Shown: piece by piece, positions 1 through 7,000 of the stretch | How the letters are laid out: the number at the start of each line of letters is the position of its first letter | Position numbering within the stretch: the first letter of the stretch is position 1 | NCBI GenBank assembly: GCA_902799855.1 | Contig: CADCCA010000029.1 | Location: 1 to 17,924 of the forward strand | From: an uncultured Erysipelotrichaceae bacterium | GTDB lineage: Bacteria > Bacillota_I > Bacilli_A > RFN20 > CAG-826 | DNA length: 17,924 nt | Reading direction: 5' to 3' | Program-made: the position numbers and the translations under genes | The notes under the pieces: generated by a model | Database searches by the model: none | What the model was told of the DNA's origin: nothing | What the model saw: the letters and a program-made list of their open reading frames with translations, nothing else

Positions 1-91
1 TGGCGGAGAATTAGGGATTCGAACCCTAGCAGGACTTGCATCCTCTATCGGTTTTCAAGACCGACCCCTTCAACCGCTTGGGTAATTCTCC
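1..91 (-). tRNA. tRNA-Ser (anticodon UGA)
   Basis: On the minus strand the acceptor arm GGAGAAT pairs with ATTCTCC, followed by discriminator G and an encoded CCA (the first three window bases). The anticodon stem TCGGT/ACCGA encloses loop CTTGAAA, giving anticodon TGA. The long class II variable arm and TTCGAAT T-loop fit tRNA-Ser. It is the last gene of a tRNA cluster and starts only 3 nt after the preceding tRNA. Confidence 0.96.
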
Positions 92-94
92 GTA

Positions 95-171
95 TGGTGG
101 ACCATCCAGGACTTGAACCCGGAACATAACGGTTATGGGCCGTCCACTCTAACCGATTGAGTTAATGGTCC
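95..171 (-). tRNA. tRNA with CAU anticodon, probably tRNA-Ile2 (lysidine type), with C33
   Basis: This is a 77-nt cloverleaf: acceptor GGACCAT/ATGGTCC, discriminator A, encoded CCA, T-arm CCGGG/CCTGG. The anticodon arm is GACGG-CCCATAA-CCGTT, so the anticodon is CAT. The GGACC acceptor start and the ASL resemble the Bacillus tRNA-Ile2 that is modified to lysidine by TilS, more than elongator Met. Initiator features (mismatched 1-72 pair, three G-C pairs in the anticodon stem) are absent. The oddity is C at position 33, where U is nearly universal. Met versus Ile2 is an inference. Confidence 0.9.
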
Positions 172-185
172 ATAAGATAGGCTAA

Positions 186-437
186 TTAGCCTTTTAGACC
201 GCGCGATTGACGGTCCATATCTTCAACAACGATGTCGAAGATTTCACCGAGTGTCGCACAATGAGATAATAAATCCCATGGTTCGTTAGTGTGGAAATGG
301 ATTTTAATCATTTCATCATCACCAACACAGATGAGGGAATCACCTTTCATGTTTTCTAAAATCCAATCTGTGATTTCATCTTCGTCTAAACCTTGGCCTT
401 CGATTAAAAGTTGTGTGTCGTAACGATATTGCAACAT
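186..437 (-). CDS. Standalone FakA/DhaL C-terminal-domain-like small protein (83 aa)
   Basis: The protein resembles the C-terminal domain of FakA-type fatty acid kinases (DAK phosphatase-like, YloV family). Residues 32-53 contain GDSLICVGD and KIHFHTNEP, matching the FakA signature 'GDSlvVVGDedlvKvHvHTnhP', followed by a 'lGEi..i.vedM' tail at residues 63-74. In FakA this domain follows the ATP-binding DhaL domain; here neither that domain nor any upstream partner is present, so no kinase activity is expected. The start is supported by AAAGGAG eight bases before the ATG. The gene sits between tRNA-Ala and tRNA-Ile2, and its stop codon is 14 nt before the tRNA-Ile2, so it is probably co-transcribed with the tRNAs. 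It could bind or regulate a FakA/FakB system encoded elsewhere, but nothing in the window shows that. Confidence 0.75.
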   Translation of the reverse strand: MLQYRYDTQLLIEGQGLDEDEITDWILENMKGDSLICVGDDEMIKIHFHTNEPWDLLSHCATLGEIFDIVVEDMDRQSRGLKG

Positions 438-495
438 GAGGAACTCTCCTTTATAACTTTGTTATATTAACGCGATAAACGCGCTTCTCACTATT

Positions 496-571
496 TGGTG
501 GATCCGACGAGAATCGAACTCGCTACCTCCTGAATGCAAATCAGGCGCTCTCCCAGGTGAGCTACGGACCC
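496..571 (-). tRNA. tRNA-Ala (anticodon UGC)
   Basis: This is a 76-nt cloverleaf: acceptor GGGTCCG pairs with CGGATCC (including the G-U pair at 3-70 typical of tRNA-Ala), discriminator A and encoded CCA. The anticodon stem CCTGA/TCAGG holds loop TTTGCAT, giving TGC. It is the first gene of the tRNA cluster in transcription order. Confidence 0.96.
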
Positions 572-581
572 ATGGCTGTTT

Positions 582-610
582 TATTTAAACAGCATAAAAT
601 ACATTACCAA
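582..610 (-). promoter_or_regulatory. Possible promoter for tRNA-Ala
   Basis: On the minus strand a TTGGTA (605-610) lies 17 bp from TAAATA (582-587), placing a start a few bases before the tRNA-Ala 5' end at 571. The -10 box is a weak match. A 7-bp GCTGTTT/AAACAGC hairpin overlaps the same stretch, without a T-run. Confidence 0.35.
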
Positions 611-634
611 CTTTATTGCTTATTAGCAAGAATT

Positions 635-2305
635 TTATATTTTGGTAATTGTGATTGAGGCATATTCTTCCATACAGCCGTTCACTTCAAAGGTGAAAGG
701 TAGTTCATCTTGGGTATTGAATACACCGATTTGTGTACCGCCTTTATTCTTAGAATTAACAAATTGTTTGCCATATGTTTCCATCGAGAAAACATCACCA
801 AAGGTGAATAAGGAAGAAGCAGAGAATGCGTTAGCGGATTTATTAGGTACTTGGTGAGTATAAGACGATGAGTTTCTAATGAGTTGAAGGAGATTATAGT
901 TAGAATAACTCTGACCTAATGGAGAAAGGTGTTGATCTGTATCTCCCGCTTTATAGTAGGTATTAGACATCATCAAAGTCACACCATAAGTGTTAACAAA
1001 AGATGGATTAGTGGTTACGTAATCTTCACGATATGTATAATGACCACCGATGAGGTTTTGTGGGTATAAGAGTCTCGCGTCAACATGCCACAATCTGATA
1101 CCAGGGATTTGACTACCCATGGAGTAACTCTTACCTTCTGTGCTCATATATTTATAGTGGGTATCAAATTCATTTAAACCTGTTGGGGTGTAATATTCCA
1201 ACGCTAAATATTCATCAAATGGAGAATAGCCATATGATTCAGGATTTGGTTTTAAAATGATGAGTTCTCCACTTGTGGAGAATGGTTTTAAGTTAATCGT
1301 TGTGGTATCAACTGGGACATAGGCTTTGCCCCAGCCTAAAGCGAATGATGAGAATGGGTCATGACCACCGATATTAGCGTCTTGCATGGAGAAACTTCCA
1401 GCAGGATCGCATTGTTTGGTGTAATCATAATAGTCCATGAGACCAAACATATGACCCATTTCATGGATATAGGTATGGGTATCAATGCTCATATGAGAAG
1501 TATCACCACTAGCATAAGTACCACCGGTACGTGAACGAGCGACACTACTACCATACATGAAGTCATAACTGGCCCAGAAGAAAGCATTAACGCCTGGATT
1601 AGAGACGCTTTTCACGGTTCTATCTTGAATCCAATAGCAATACGCCCAGAGGTTAGAATAACTTTCATTACGGAGAGCTTGGAAATCAGGAGCGGCATAG
1701 ATGAGCATCACACCATCGATATAGCCGTCTTTATCCTTATCGTAATCAGTACGGCTTTCACCTGGATTATTGGCAAAATACCAATTCATCGCATTATTCA
1801 ATAATGCTGTGGTAGCATTACCATCAACACTATATTTATTGAAATTGTCTCCACATTCATACCAATCACTGACTTTACCAGTAATGGTTAATTTGCCATG
1901 GCTTTCTTCTTCATAGTATGTTTTAACACTTCTCCAACCGACTTCTTCGTTAGAACCGAAATAGGCTTTTCTAATGTCTTCTTTAACATCTTGTCTTTTA
2001 CTGATGGAGATGATGTTATTAGAATCTTTAAACCAAATTGGGATGACTAAAATATTAGCGGTCCCTGAAGCAGGAGTCGCTGAAATTGGATAGCAGTTAT
2101 TTTTCACATAGGCATCATAGGTATATTCAGTAGGAGCATAGTGAGGAGTATCATCACCCGCTGGAGGGGTGGAAATTGATTGATATCCACCATTTTCTAT
2201 TCCCCCAAAGCCGAAATAAAACATATCAAAGAAATCGCTACAAGCGGTTAAAGAAAGAGCGGGAATAGATAAAAGGGCTAATAACGCTAATTTTCTCTTT
2301 TTCAT
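635..2305 (-). CDS. M6-family metalloprotease lipoprotein (paralog 1)
   Basis: This is a 556-aa secreted lipoprotein. The signal peptide (1-21) ends in lipobox LTAC with the lipidated Cys at 22. The zinc site HEMGH at 281-285 extends to G288 and D291 (HExxHxxGxxD), followed by YYDY, as in M6 peptidases related to immune inhibitor A. An acidic loop at 187-198 (D189, D191, D193, D197) resembles a calcium-binding EF-like loop. The domain begins near residue 72 with 'GTANILVIPIWF'. It lies 40 nt downstream of paralog 2 (2346-4370), shares nearly identical segments with it, and lacks the long serine linker. No Shine-Dalgarno is visible before the ATG; a TAAAAT lies nine bases upstream of the start, so it may be leaderless or depend on read-through. 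Its likely role is extracellular protein degradation at the cell surface; the substrate is unknown. Confidence 0.9.
   Translation of the reverse strand: MKKRKLALLALLSIPALSLTACSDFFDMFYFGFGGIENGGYQSISTPPAGDDTPHYAPTEYTYDAYVKNNCYPISATPASGTANILVIPIWFKDSNNIISISKRQDVKEDIRKAYFGSNEEVGWRSVKTYYEEESHGKLTITGKVSDWYECGDNFNKYSVDGNATTALLNNAMNWYFANNPGESRTDYDKDKDGYIDGVMLIYAAPDFQALRNESYSNLWAYCYWIQDRTVKSVSNPGVNAFFWASYDFMYGSSVARSRTGGTYASGDTSHMSIDTHTYIHEMGHMFGLMDYYDYTKQCDPAGSFSMQDANIGGHDPFSSFALGWGKAYVPVDTTTINLKPFSTSGELIILKPNPESYGYSPFDEYLALEYYTPTGLNEFDTHYKYMSTEGKSYSMGSQIPGIRLWHVDARLLYPQNLIGGHYTYREDYVTTNPSFVNTYGVTLMMSNTYYKAGDTDQHLSPLGQSYSNYNLLQLIRNSSSYTHQVPNKSANAFSASSLFTFGDVFSMETYGKQFVNSKNKGGTQIGVFNTQDELPFTFEVNGCMEEYASITITKI
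1896..1982 (-). repeat. Near-identical block shared by the two M6 genes (copy 1)
   Basis: These 87 bases match 3523-3609 with three mismatches. They encode the segment around 'EEVGWRSVKTYYEEESHGK'. The level of identity exceeds that of flanking coding sequence, suggesting recent duplication or gene conversion. Confidence 0.85.
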
Positions 2306-2312
2306 ATCTAAT

Positions 2313-2345
2313 TAATTTTAGCAATCTTTTTAGTTAAATAAAAGA
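2313..2345 (-). other. Hairpin between the two M6 genes
   Basis: Just after the stop of paralog 2, the arms AATCTTTT and AAAAGATT (8 bp) are separated by a 9-nt loop. No T-run follows, so it is a weak terminator at best; a 3'-end stability element is as likely. Confidence 0.35.
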
Positions 2346-4370
2346 TTAGCCTTTAGTAATAGTTATGGTTGCGTACTCGCTTAAAAGTGAATCAACAGTG
2401 AAACTATAGCCAAGGGTTTTGCCATTATTGAGTTTTTTGTCTTTTACGAATTGATTGTTATATGTTGAGATATCAAAACTATCATCCATTTTGAATAAAT
2501 GACTACCAGTAAACTTTGTTTTTGTGTTGTATGTGGTTGTAGTTTTATTACGAATGAACTGCAAAAGATTATAGTCTTTATTAGTGCCTTGATAACTATT
2601 ATTCATCATTAAAGCAACTTTGTTACTAGCAGACGCCGGATCGGTAGTATTAGCAGGGGTGAATTTTGGATTGCCACTGCTATCAACAGAACCAGTATAA
2701 ACGTTCAGTCTAGCGTCCACGTGCCATAATCTAATGCCGTATTCAGTTGTGCCACTTGGATAAGCGCCGGCATATTGATATGTGGTATCGTGTTTATTTA
2801 AACCATTAGGGGTGTAATATTCTAATATTAAATATTCATCAAAAACAGAATTATAAGAATTCCAGTTTGGTGAAAGAATAATCATTTCTCCAGTCGCATC
2901 GAATGGTTTTAAATGAATAGTCATGCTTTCAGTTGGAACATAAGCTTTTCCCCAACCTAAAGCGAAAGAAGAAAACGGATCATGACCACCGACATTTTGA
3001 TCTTGCATGGAGAAGCCACCCGCTGGGAGATAAGTGCCAGTGTAATCATAATAATCATCTAAACCAAACATATGACCCATTTCATGAATGAATGTATGGC
3101 TATCAATTAGGGCGTGGTTTGTATCACCACTATGGTAATTTGATAAACCAGTATGGTTGGTGACAATATTGCTTCCATACATGAAGTCATAACTGGCCCA
3201 GAAGAAGGCATTAGCGCCTGGATTGAATCTGTTATTAGCAGATGTATCTTGGACCCAATAACAATACGCCCAAAGGTTCTTTTTGTTATTATTCATGGCA
3301 CTATAATCAGGGGCACCATAAATGAGCATAACACCATCAAGATAACCATTACCATCTTCGTCATAATCACGACGTTTTTCTGTGGTGTGATTATCAAAAT
3401 ACCACTTGGTGGCTTTCACTACTAAATCAACAGTGTTAGACAAACTGCTTTCAGCAGCATATGTATTATAAGAAGCGTTTTCTGAATACCATTCACTGAC
3501 AGTGCCTGTAAGAGTTAACTTACCATGGCTTTCTTCTTCATAATATGTTTTAACACTTCTCCAACCGACTTCTTCGTTAGTACCGAAATAAGCTTTTCTA
3601 ATGTCTTCTCTCACGATGTCTTTATTTTCGACTGCGATGAAGGTGTTGGAATCGTTAAACCACACTGGGATAACTAATATTTTAGCGGAACCCGTAGATG
3701 GAGTAACGGAGGTGCTATATAAGTAATTAGCGTTGTAGTCTTTGTATGTACGTCCCGCGTAAATTGGCTCAATTGGGTTAGTTGGCATCTGACTTGATGA
3801 ACTACTACTTGAGGAACTAGATTGGCTAGAGGAACTGCTTGAAGAAGAACTGCTGGCCGCACTACTTGAGGTAGTACTACTAGAGGATGAACTACTAGAA
3901 GATGAACTTGATTCACTACTAGAGGAGCTTGAAGAGCTACTAGATGAACTGGAGCTACTTGAGGAACTCGAAGAGCTTGATTCGCTGCTGCTTGAGCTGG
4001 AAGAACTACTGCTAGAAGATGAGCTTGAACTTGAGCTAGATGAGCTACTACTAGAAGATGAACTTGAGCTTGAGTTAGATGAACTAGATTCGCTAGAAGA
4101 ACTTGAACTAGAAGCACTGCTTGAGGAGCTTGATTCACTACTGGAGGAACCAATAGAAGAACTTGAAGATTCACTACTACTCGATGCTTCGCTTGATGAA
4201 CTAAATTCACTACTAGAAGAAGACTCTTCTGATGATGAATCATCTAAAGATGAAAACTCACTGCTAGAGGATTGTTCTTGACTAGAACGACCAAAAAGAG
4301 AGATTTCACAACCTGTTAAAGCAAATATAGCGGAGATAAGTAATAATGTTGTTCCTAATTTTCTTTTCAT
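2346..4370 (-). CDS. M6-family metalloprotease lipoprotein with a poly-serine linker (paralog 2)
   Basis: This is a 674-aa lipoprotein. The signal peptide ends in LTGC (Cys 21). Residues about 29-194 are almost only Ser with scattered Glu, Asp, Phe and Ala, forming a spacer that would hold the enzyme away from the membrane and through the cell wall. The catalytic domain follows: 'AKILVIPVWF', acidic loop DYDEDGNGYLDG, and zinc site HEMGH at 429-433 with G436 and D439, then YYDY. Start: AAAAGGGG lies shortly before the ATG, and a promoter-like TTGACT-16-TAAAAT lies upstream. It is divergent from the SDR gene at 4474 and precedes paralog 1. The domain matches paralog 1 along its whole length. 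It is probably a surface protease; the substrate is unknown. Confidence 0.9.
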   Translation of the reverse strand: MKRKLGTTLLLISAIFALTGCEISLFGRSSQEQSSSSEFSSLDDSSSEESSSSSEFSSSSEASSSSESSSSSIGSSSSESSSSSSASSSSSSSESSSSNSSSSSSSSSSSSSSSSSSSSSSSSSSSSSSESSSSSSSSSSSSSSSSSSSSSSESSSSSSSSSSSSTTSSSAASSSSSSSSSSQSSSSSSSSSSQMPTNPIEPIYAGRTYKDYNANYLYSTSVTPSTGSAKILVIPVWFNDSNTFIAVENKDIVREDIRKAYFGTNEEVGWRSVKTYYEEESHGKLTLTGTVSEWYSENASYNTYAAESSLSNTVDLVVKATKWYFDNHTTEKRRDYDEDGNGYLDGVMLIYGAPDYSAMNNNKKNLWAYCYWVQDTSANNRFNPGANAFFWASYDFMYGSNIVTNHTGLSNYHSGDTNHALIDSHTFIHEMGHMFGLDDYYDYTGTYLPAGGFSMQDQNVGGHDPFSSFALGWGKAYVPTESMTIHLKPFDATGEMIILSPNWNSYNSVFDEYLILEYYTPNGLNKHDTTYQYAGAYPSGTTEYGIRLWHVDARLNVYTGSVDSSGNPKFTPANTTDPASASNKVALMMNNSYQGTNKDYNLLQFIRNKTTTTYNTKTKFTGSHLFKMDDSFDISTYNNQFVKDKKLNNGKTLGYSFTVDSLLSEYATITITKG
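3523..3609 (-). repeat. Near-identical block shared by the two M6 genes (copy 2)
   Basis: Matches 1896-1982 with three differences in 87 bases; see that entry. Confidence 0.85.
3789..4285 (-). repeat. Low-complexity serine-codon tract
   Basis: About 165 codons are nearly all Ser (mixed AGT, AGC, TCA, TCT, TCC) interrupted by Glu. Because the codons are mixed, the DNA is degenerate and not a perfect minisatellite. Long alternative open frames here are by-products of the repeat. Such tracts commonly vary in length by slippage or recombination. Confidence 0.85.
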
Positions 4371-4374
4371 AGAT

Positions 4375-4395
4375 CAAGACCCCTTTTAGGTCTTG
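4375..4395 (-). promoter_or_regulatory. 5'-UTR hairpin covering the Shine-Dalgarno of M6 paralog 2
   Basis: On the minus strand CAAGACC and GGTCTTG form a perfect 7-bp stem with a 7-nt loop TAAAAGG. The ribosome-binding sequence AAAAGGGG is split between loop and 3' arm, and the ATG is only 4 nt beyond the hairpin. It could limit translation or protect the mRNA 5' end. Confidence 0.5.
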
Positions 4396-4402
4396 GTATT
4401 AT

Positions 4403-4430
4403 ATTTTAACAACCTTTTTAGGAAAGTCAA
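4403..4430 (-). promoter_or_regulatory. Probable promoter of M6 paralog 2
   Basis: TTGACT (4425-4430), a 16-bp spacer and TAAAAT (4403-4408) preceded by TGT, an extended -10 motif. A perfect TATAAT (4398-4403) overlaps it as an alternative -10. Transcription would start near 4396 (or near 4391), at the edge of the 5'-UTR hairpin. Confidence 0.6.
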
Positions 4431-4435
4431 AGATA

Positions 4436-4452
4436 CATTCTTATCAAGAATG
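4436..4452. promoter_or_regulatory. Palindrome between divergent M6 and SDR genes (possible operator)
   Basis: CATTCTT-ATC-AAGAATG is a perfect 7-bp inverted repeat with a 3-bp centre. It sits in the 103-bp divergent intergenic region, overlapping the likely -35 area of the SDR promoter and just upstream of the M6 -35. Its position suits an operator for a dimeric repressor; no cognate regulator is visible nearby. Confidence 0.4.
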
Positions 4453-4466
4453 ATTTATGATACTAT
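4438..4466 (+). promoter_or_regulatory. Possible promoter of the SDR gene (leaderless)
   Basis: TTCTTA (4438-4443) lies 17 bp before TACTAT (4461-4466). The -10 box ends seven bases before the ATG at 4474, so the transcript would start at or next to the start codon. TATGAT at 4456-4461 is an alternative -10. Confidence 0.4.
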
Positions 4467-4473
4467 ATAGACT

Positions 4474-5343
4474 ATGAGCATTAAAAAATATCTAGAACGC
4501 TTCGAAGATTTATCAAATAAGAAGATCTTAATTACTGGTGGTACTTCTGGTATTGGTCTTTCTTTAGCTGAACAATTGTTGAGTAAAAACGCAACTGTAG
4601 TTATCCTTGCTAGAAACATGAAAAAGGCAGAAGAAGTCAAGAATTCTCTTTTAGAGAAATATAAAGATGCTCAATTATCATTTATTCAATACGACCAAAG
4701 CGATGATCAAAGCGTGATTAAGGCCGCTAAAGAAGTTGCAGAAAAGCATCGTGATTTTTATGCATTAGTGCTTAACGCTGGTATCACTCAGCAAAAGAAA
4801 CCAGTTAAATATGTCGATGGCTATCCTTTAACAATTAAGACCAACCTTATTGGTTTATCTTTGTTTTTAGAAACACTACTACCTTTATTAAATGAAAAAC
4901 ATCGTTTTATTTTCCAAGGTTCTTTAGTCGCTGGTTGGCATCTTAAAAAGATCAAATCTTATCAAGATAAGAATATTTCATTTTGGCAGCAATATTTCAT
5001 TTCTAAAGCCGGTGTTGAAGCTCTCTACTATTATTATTTAGAACAACATTTAGACCATGAGTTCTTGTTAGTGGAACCAGGTATTTCAGTCACTAATATT
5101 ATTAGAGAATTCCCACCTGTGATTAGATTTTTAGCTAAGTCCTTTGCGGTTTTATTCTCTAATCCAGTGGAAAAAGCATCATTACCCGCTTTATTAGCGG
5201 TGAGTTCCACCACTAAAGATGGTTCATATATTATTCCGAGAGGTCTATTTGATTGGAGAGGTTATCCAAAGATTAAAAAATTCCCACCAAAAAGAAGAAG
5301 ACCGTTTTTAGTGGAAACGATAAAGAAAGCCCCATCTAAGTAA
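4474..5343 (+). CDS. Short-chain dehydrogenase/reductase (SDR)
   Basis: This 289-aa protein has the classical SDR layout: NAD(P)-binding TGGTSGIG at 21-28 on the first Rossmann turn, NAG at 101-103, Asn 124, Ser 150 and catalytic Y174-xxx-K178 (YFISK). It should be an NAD(P)(H)-dependent oxidoreductase. A nearly 290-residue length with a basic C-terminal tail (KRRRP) fits extended or retinol-dehydrogenase-like SDRs; the substrate cannot be read from sequence. It is the only plus-strand gene of this region, divergent from M6 paralog 2 and ending in its own terminator. No Shine-Dalgarno precedes the ATG, and no other Met lies before the Rossmann motif, so the start is well constrained and the mRNA is probably leaderless. 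Confidence 0.9.
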   Translation: MSIKKYLERFEDLSNKKILITGGTSGIGLSLAEQLLSKNATVVILARNMKKAEEVKNSLLEKYKDAQLSFIQYDQSDDQSVIKAAKEVAEKHRDFYALVLNAGITQQKKPVKYVDGYPLTIKTNLIGLSLFLETLLPLLNEKHRFIFQGSLVAGWHLKKIKSYQDKNISFWQQYFISKAGVEALYYYYLEQHLDHEFLLVEPGISVTNIIREFPPVIRFLAKSFAVLFSNPVEKASLPALLAVSSTTKDGSYIIPRGLFDWRGYPKIKKFPPKRRRPFLVETIKKAPSK

Positions 5344-5360
5344 GACGGGGCATTTTTTTC
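5329..5360 (+). terminator. Intrinsic terminator of the SDR gene
   Basis: GCCCCATCT and AGACGGGGC pair (9 bp with one A-C mismatch) around loop AAGTA, followed by seven T (5353-5359). The SDR stop codon lies inside the hairpin. The reverse strand has a T-rich stretch too, so it may also end the convergent 73-aa gene. Confidence 0.85.
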
Positions 5361-5361
5361 A

Positions 5362-5583
5362 TTAGGCGATTCTGAAGATCTTGTGACCAAGAATCATGAA
5401 AATGATATCGAGAATCCAAACAATTGTGAAACCGAAGATTAAACGGATTAAAGCGCAAATCCAGTGACCTTCTTTGAATCTGGTAATGAAACCAAAGAGC
5501 CAAGAAGTGAATGGGATAATGCAAAGGATTAAACTAACAATCCATGGTAAGCCGAAATAATCTTTGCTTGAAGATTTAGCCAT
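5362..5583 (-). CDS. Small two-helix membrane protein (73 aa)
   Basis: The start chosen is the ATG at 5583 (MAKSSSKDYF), which has AGGAGG seven bases upstream; an ATG eight codons further upstream lacks any such site. The sequence shows two hydrophobic stretches, 'PWIVSLILCIIPF' and 'LIRLIFGFTIVWILDIIFMIL', separated by a short polar turn with RFKEG. It is convergent with the SDR gene and shares its terminator. I do not recognise the family; small two-helix proteins of this size in Firmicutes are often uncharacterised inner-membrane proteins. Confidence 0.8.
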   Translation of the reverse strand: MAKSSSKDYFGLPWIVSLILCIIPFTSWLFGFITRFKEGHWICALIRLIFGFTIVWILDIIFMILGHKIFRIA

Positions 5584-5611
5584 AATATAACCTCCTATAA
5601 AATGCATAAAT

Positions 5612-5620
5612 ATTTTAGCA
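5612..5620 (-). promoter_or_regulatory. Possible extended -10 promoter of the 73-aa gene
   Basis: On the minus strand TGC-TAAAAT matches an extended -10 motif, about 28 nt upstream of the ATG at 5583. No convincing -35 box is seen, and read-through from the exporter gene is an alternative. Confidence 0.35.
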
Positions 5621-5647
5621 TTGTTTTCTTGGAGATATTAAAGTTTT

Positions 5648-6925
5648 TTAATTATTTTGATTGTCTTTAAAGAATCTGAATTTTCTAATGTAATGGGCAA
5701 GAGTAGAACAAATAACAAAGCCCACGGAGATACCAACGAGTGATAAGGCAAGATTTGGACCATAATCAACAATAAAGGTAGTATTACCCCAGACGATACC
5801 AAATGCCACATAGCAGAATAAATCACCAGGAATAAGTGGGACGATTGATGGATATAAATATAGAGTTGAGGGTTCTTTTCTTGTCATCGCTAAGATTTCA
5901 CTATAAAGAGCAGCGAAGAAAGCGGCCACCATCGTGAAAATGAATGGATAATCAGGTAATAAGAACTTAAATAAGATATAGACTAATCTAACAATGACAC
6001 CACCGATAGCGGCAAAAACGATATCTTCTAATTGGATGTTGAAGACCACACTAAAGCCCGCTGTCGCCATTAAGGTGAGAACAACTAATTCAATATTTAT
6101 TAAATATAAAGGTGTATTTTCTGCAAAATCAGTTAATGCATATCTATATGCTTCCATTGTTGGATAATTAGCTACTCCACCGAATATAGCGTATACAGCC
6201 GCGACACCTGCGATAATCGTACATACTTCTAATATGACTTTAAGCATATCGATAACTCCGTTCATTTCATTGCCGCACAAAATGTTTCTAGCGCAGTTAA
6301 TCATCTGAATACCTGGAAGTAAGAAGAAGGCGTTAGTGAGCACGATGGTAAAGAAATTCGATATAAATCCCGACATGTAGAATAATGTCGCTACCGTGCT
6401 ACATAGGAACATACTAAAGAAGTTAGTGATGATTTTATTTATATGAACTTTGCTGAAAGCTTTTGATAAACCAAATAAGATTAAAGTGTTAATCTCCACT
6501 ACTAATAGTTCGCTAGGACCGGCTAAGAAGATTCTGCCCAATGCCGCCATAGCGACCATATAGCCAATCATCATCACCCACCATGGGAAGTCATTGGTTT
6601 TTACCGAATGAAGTAAGTCATATAAAGTTGTGACATCTGGAAGTTTTTCTCTCACTTCAAAAGAAAGATTGTTGAGTTTCTTTAGTCTTTCTAGATTTAT
6701 GACTTGTGGTGGCACATCGGTTTGACGATGAGCGTAGCGTTTATTCTCGTCTTTTGCACTGATGGAAATACGAGTTGTTAGATTAGCGCATGTCACATCA
6801 TGAAGGCCGTACCCATGACAAATCTTTTCAATAGTCATATTGACTCTTTCGATATTAGCGCCAGAGACAATCATCTCTTTTCCGAGTTCTTTACAGAAAT
6901 CTAAAATGTAATCGATTCTTTCCAT
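5648..6925 (-). CDS. ThrE-family threonine/serine exporter-like membrane protein (DUF1212-DUF3815 fusion)
   Basis: This 425-aa protein has the ThrE layout. The N-terminal cytoplasmic DUF1212 region carries 'SGANIERVNMTIEKICHGYGL' near residues 21-41 and a following 'TTRISISAKDE', then several hydrophobic helices. A second block of helices in the last 150 residues corresponds to the DUF3815/ThrE_2 part. Fused single-chain forms occur in Corynebacterium ThrE, while many Firmicutes split the halves into two genes. The likely role is proton-driven export of threonine or serine; related proteins also move other small acids. There is no Shine-Dalgarno; TATTAT lies six bases before the ATG, implying a leaderless transcript starting just after the serpin gene's terminator. 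The 73-aa gene follows after about 65 nt without a terminator. Confidence 0.85.
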   Translation of the reverse strand: MERIDYILDFCKELGKEMIVSGANIERVNMTIEKICHGYGLHDVTCANLTTRISISAKDENKRYAHRQTDVPPQVINLERLKKLNNLSFEVREKLPDVTTLYDLLHSVKTNDFPWWVMMIGYMVAMAALGRIFLAGPSELLVVEINTLILFGLSKAFSKVHINKIITNFFSMFLCSTVATLFYMSGFISNFFTIVLTNAFFLLPGIQMINCARNILCGNEMNGVIDMLKVILEVCTIIAGVAAVYAIFGGVANYPTMEAYRYALTDFAENTPLYLINIELVVLTLMATAGFSVVFNIQLEDIVFAAIGGVIVRLVYILFKFLLPDYPFIFTMVAAFFAALYSEILAMTRKEPSTLYLYPSIVPLIPGDLFCYVAFGIVWGNTTFIVDYGPNLALSLVGISVGFVICSTLAHYIRKFRFFKDNQNN

Positions 6926-6931
6926 ACGCTA

Positions 6932-6937
6932 ATAATA
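6932..6937 (-). promoter_or_regulatory. Putative -10 box of the ThrE-like gene (leaderless)
   Basis: TATTAT on the minus strand ends six bases before the ATG at 6925, so transcription would start on or next to the A of the start codon. The -35 region overlaps the T-tract of the upstream terminator and matches consensus poorly. Confidence 0.4.
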
Positions 6938-6949
6938 TACAACGATTTT

Positions 6950-6980
6950 GTAAAAATAAAACCCGTTTTTCACGGGGTTT
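6950..6980 (-). terminator. Intrinsic terminator of the sigma-serpin operon
   Basis: AAACCC...GGGTTT with an inner GT/AC pair, one bulged C and loop GAAAA, followed on the minus strand by TTTTATTTTT. It lies about 20 nt after the serpin stop codon. Confidence 0.8.
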
Positions 6981-7000
6981 ATTGTTCTAAATATTTGTTA

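Noticed and set aside
3674..4243. Long alternative ORFs over the serine tract
   Set aside because: They are frame shadows of repetitive Ser codons and lack start signals and sensible composition.
3790..4285. CRISPR array or tandem DNA repeat
   Set aside because: There are no constant repeats and unique spacers; the pattern is codon-level serine bias.
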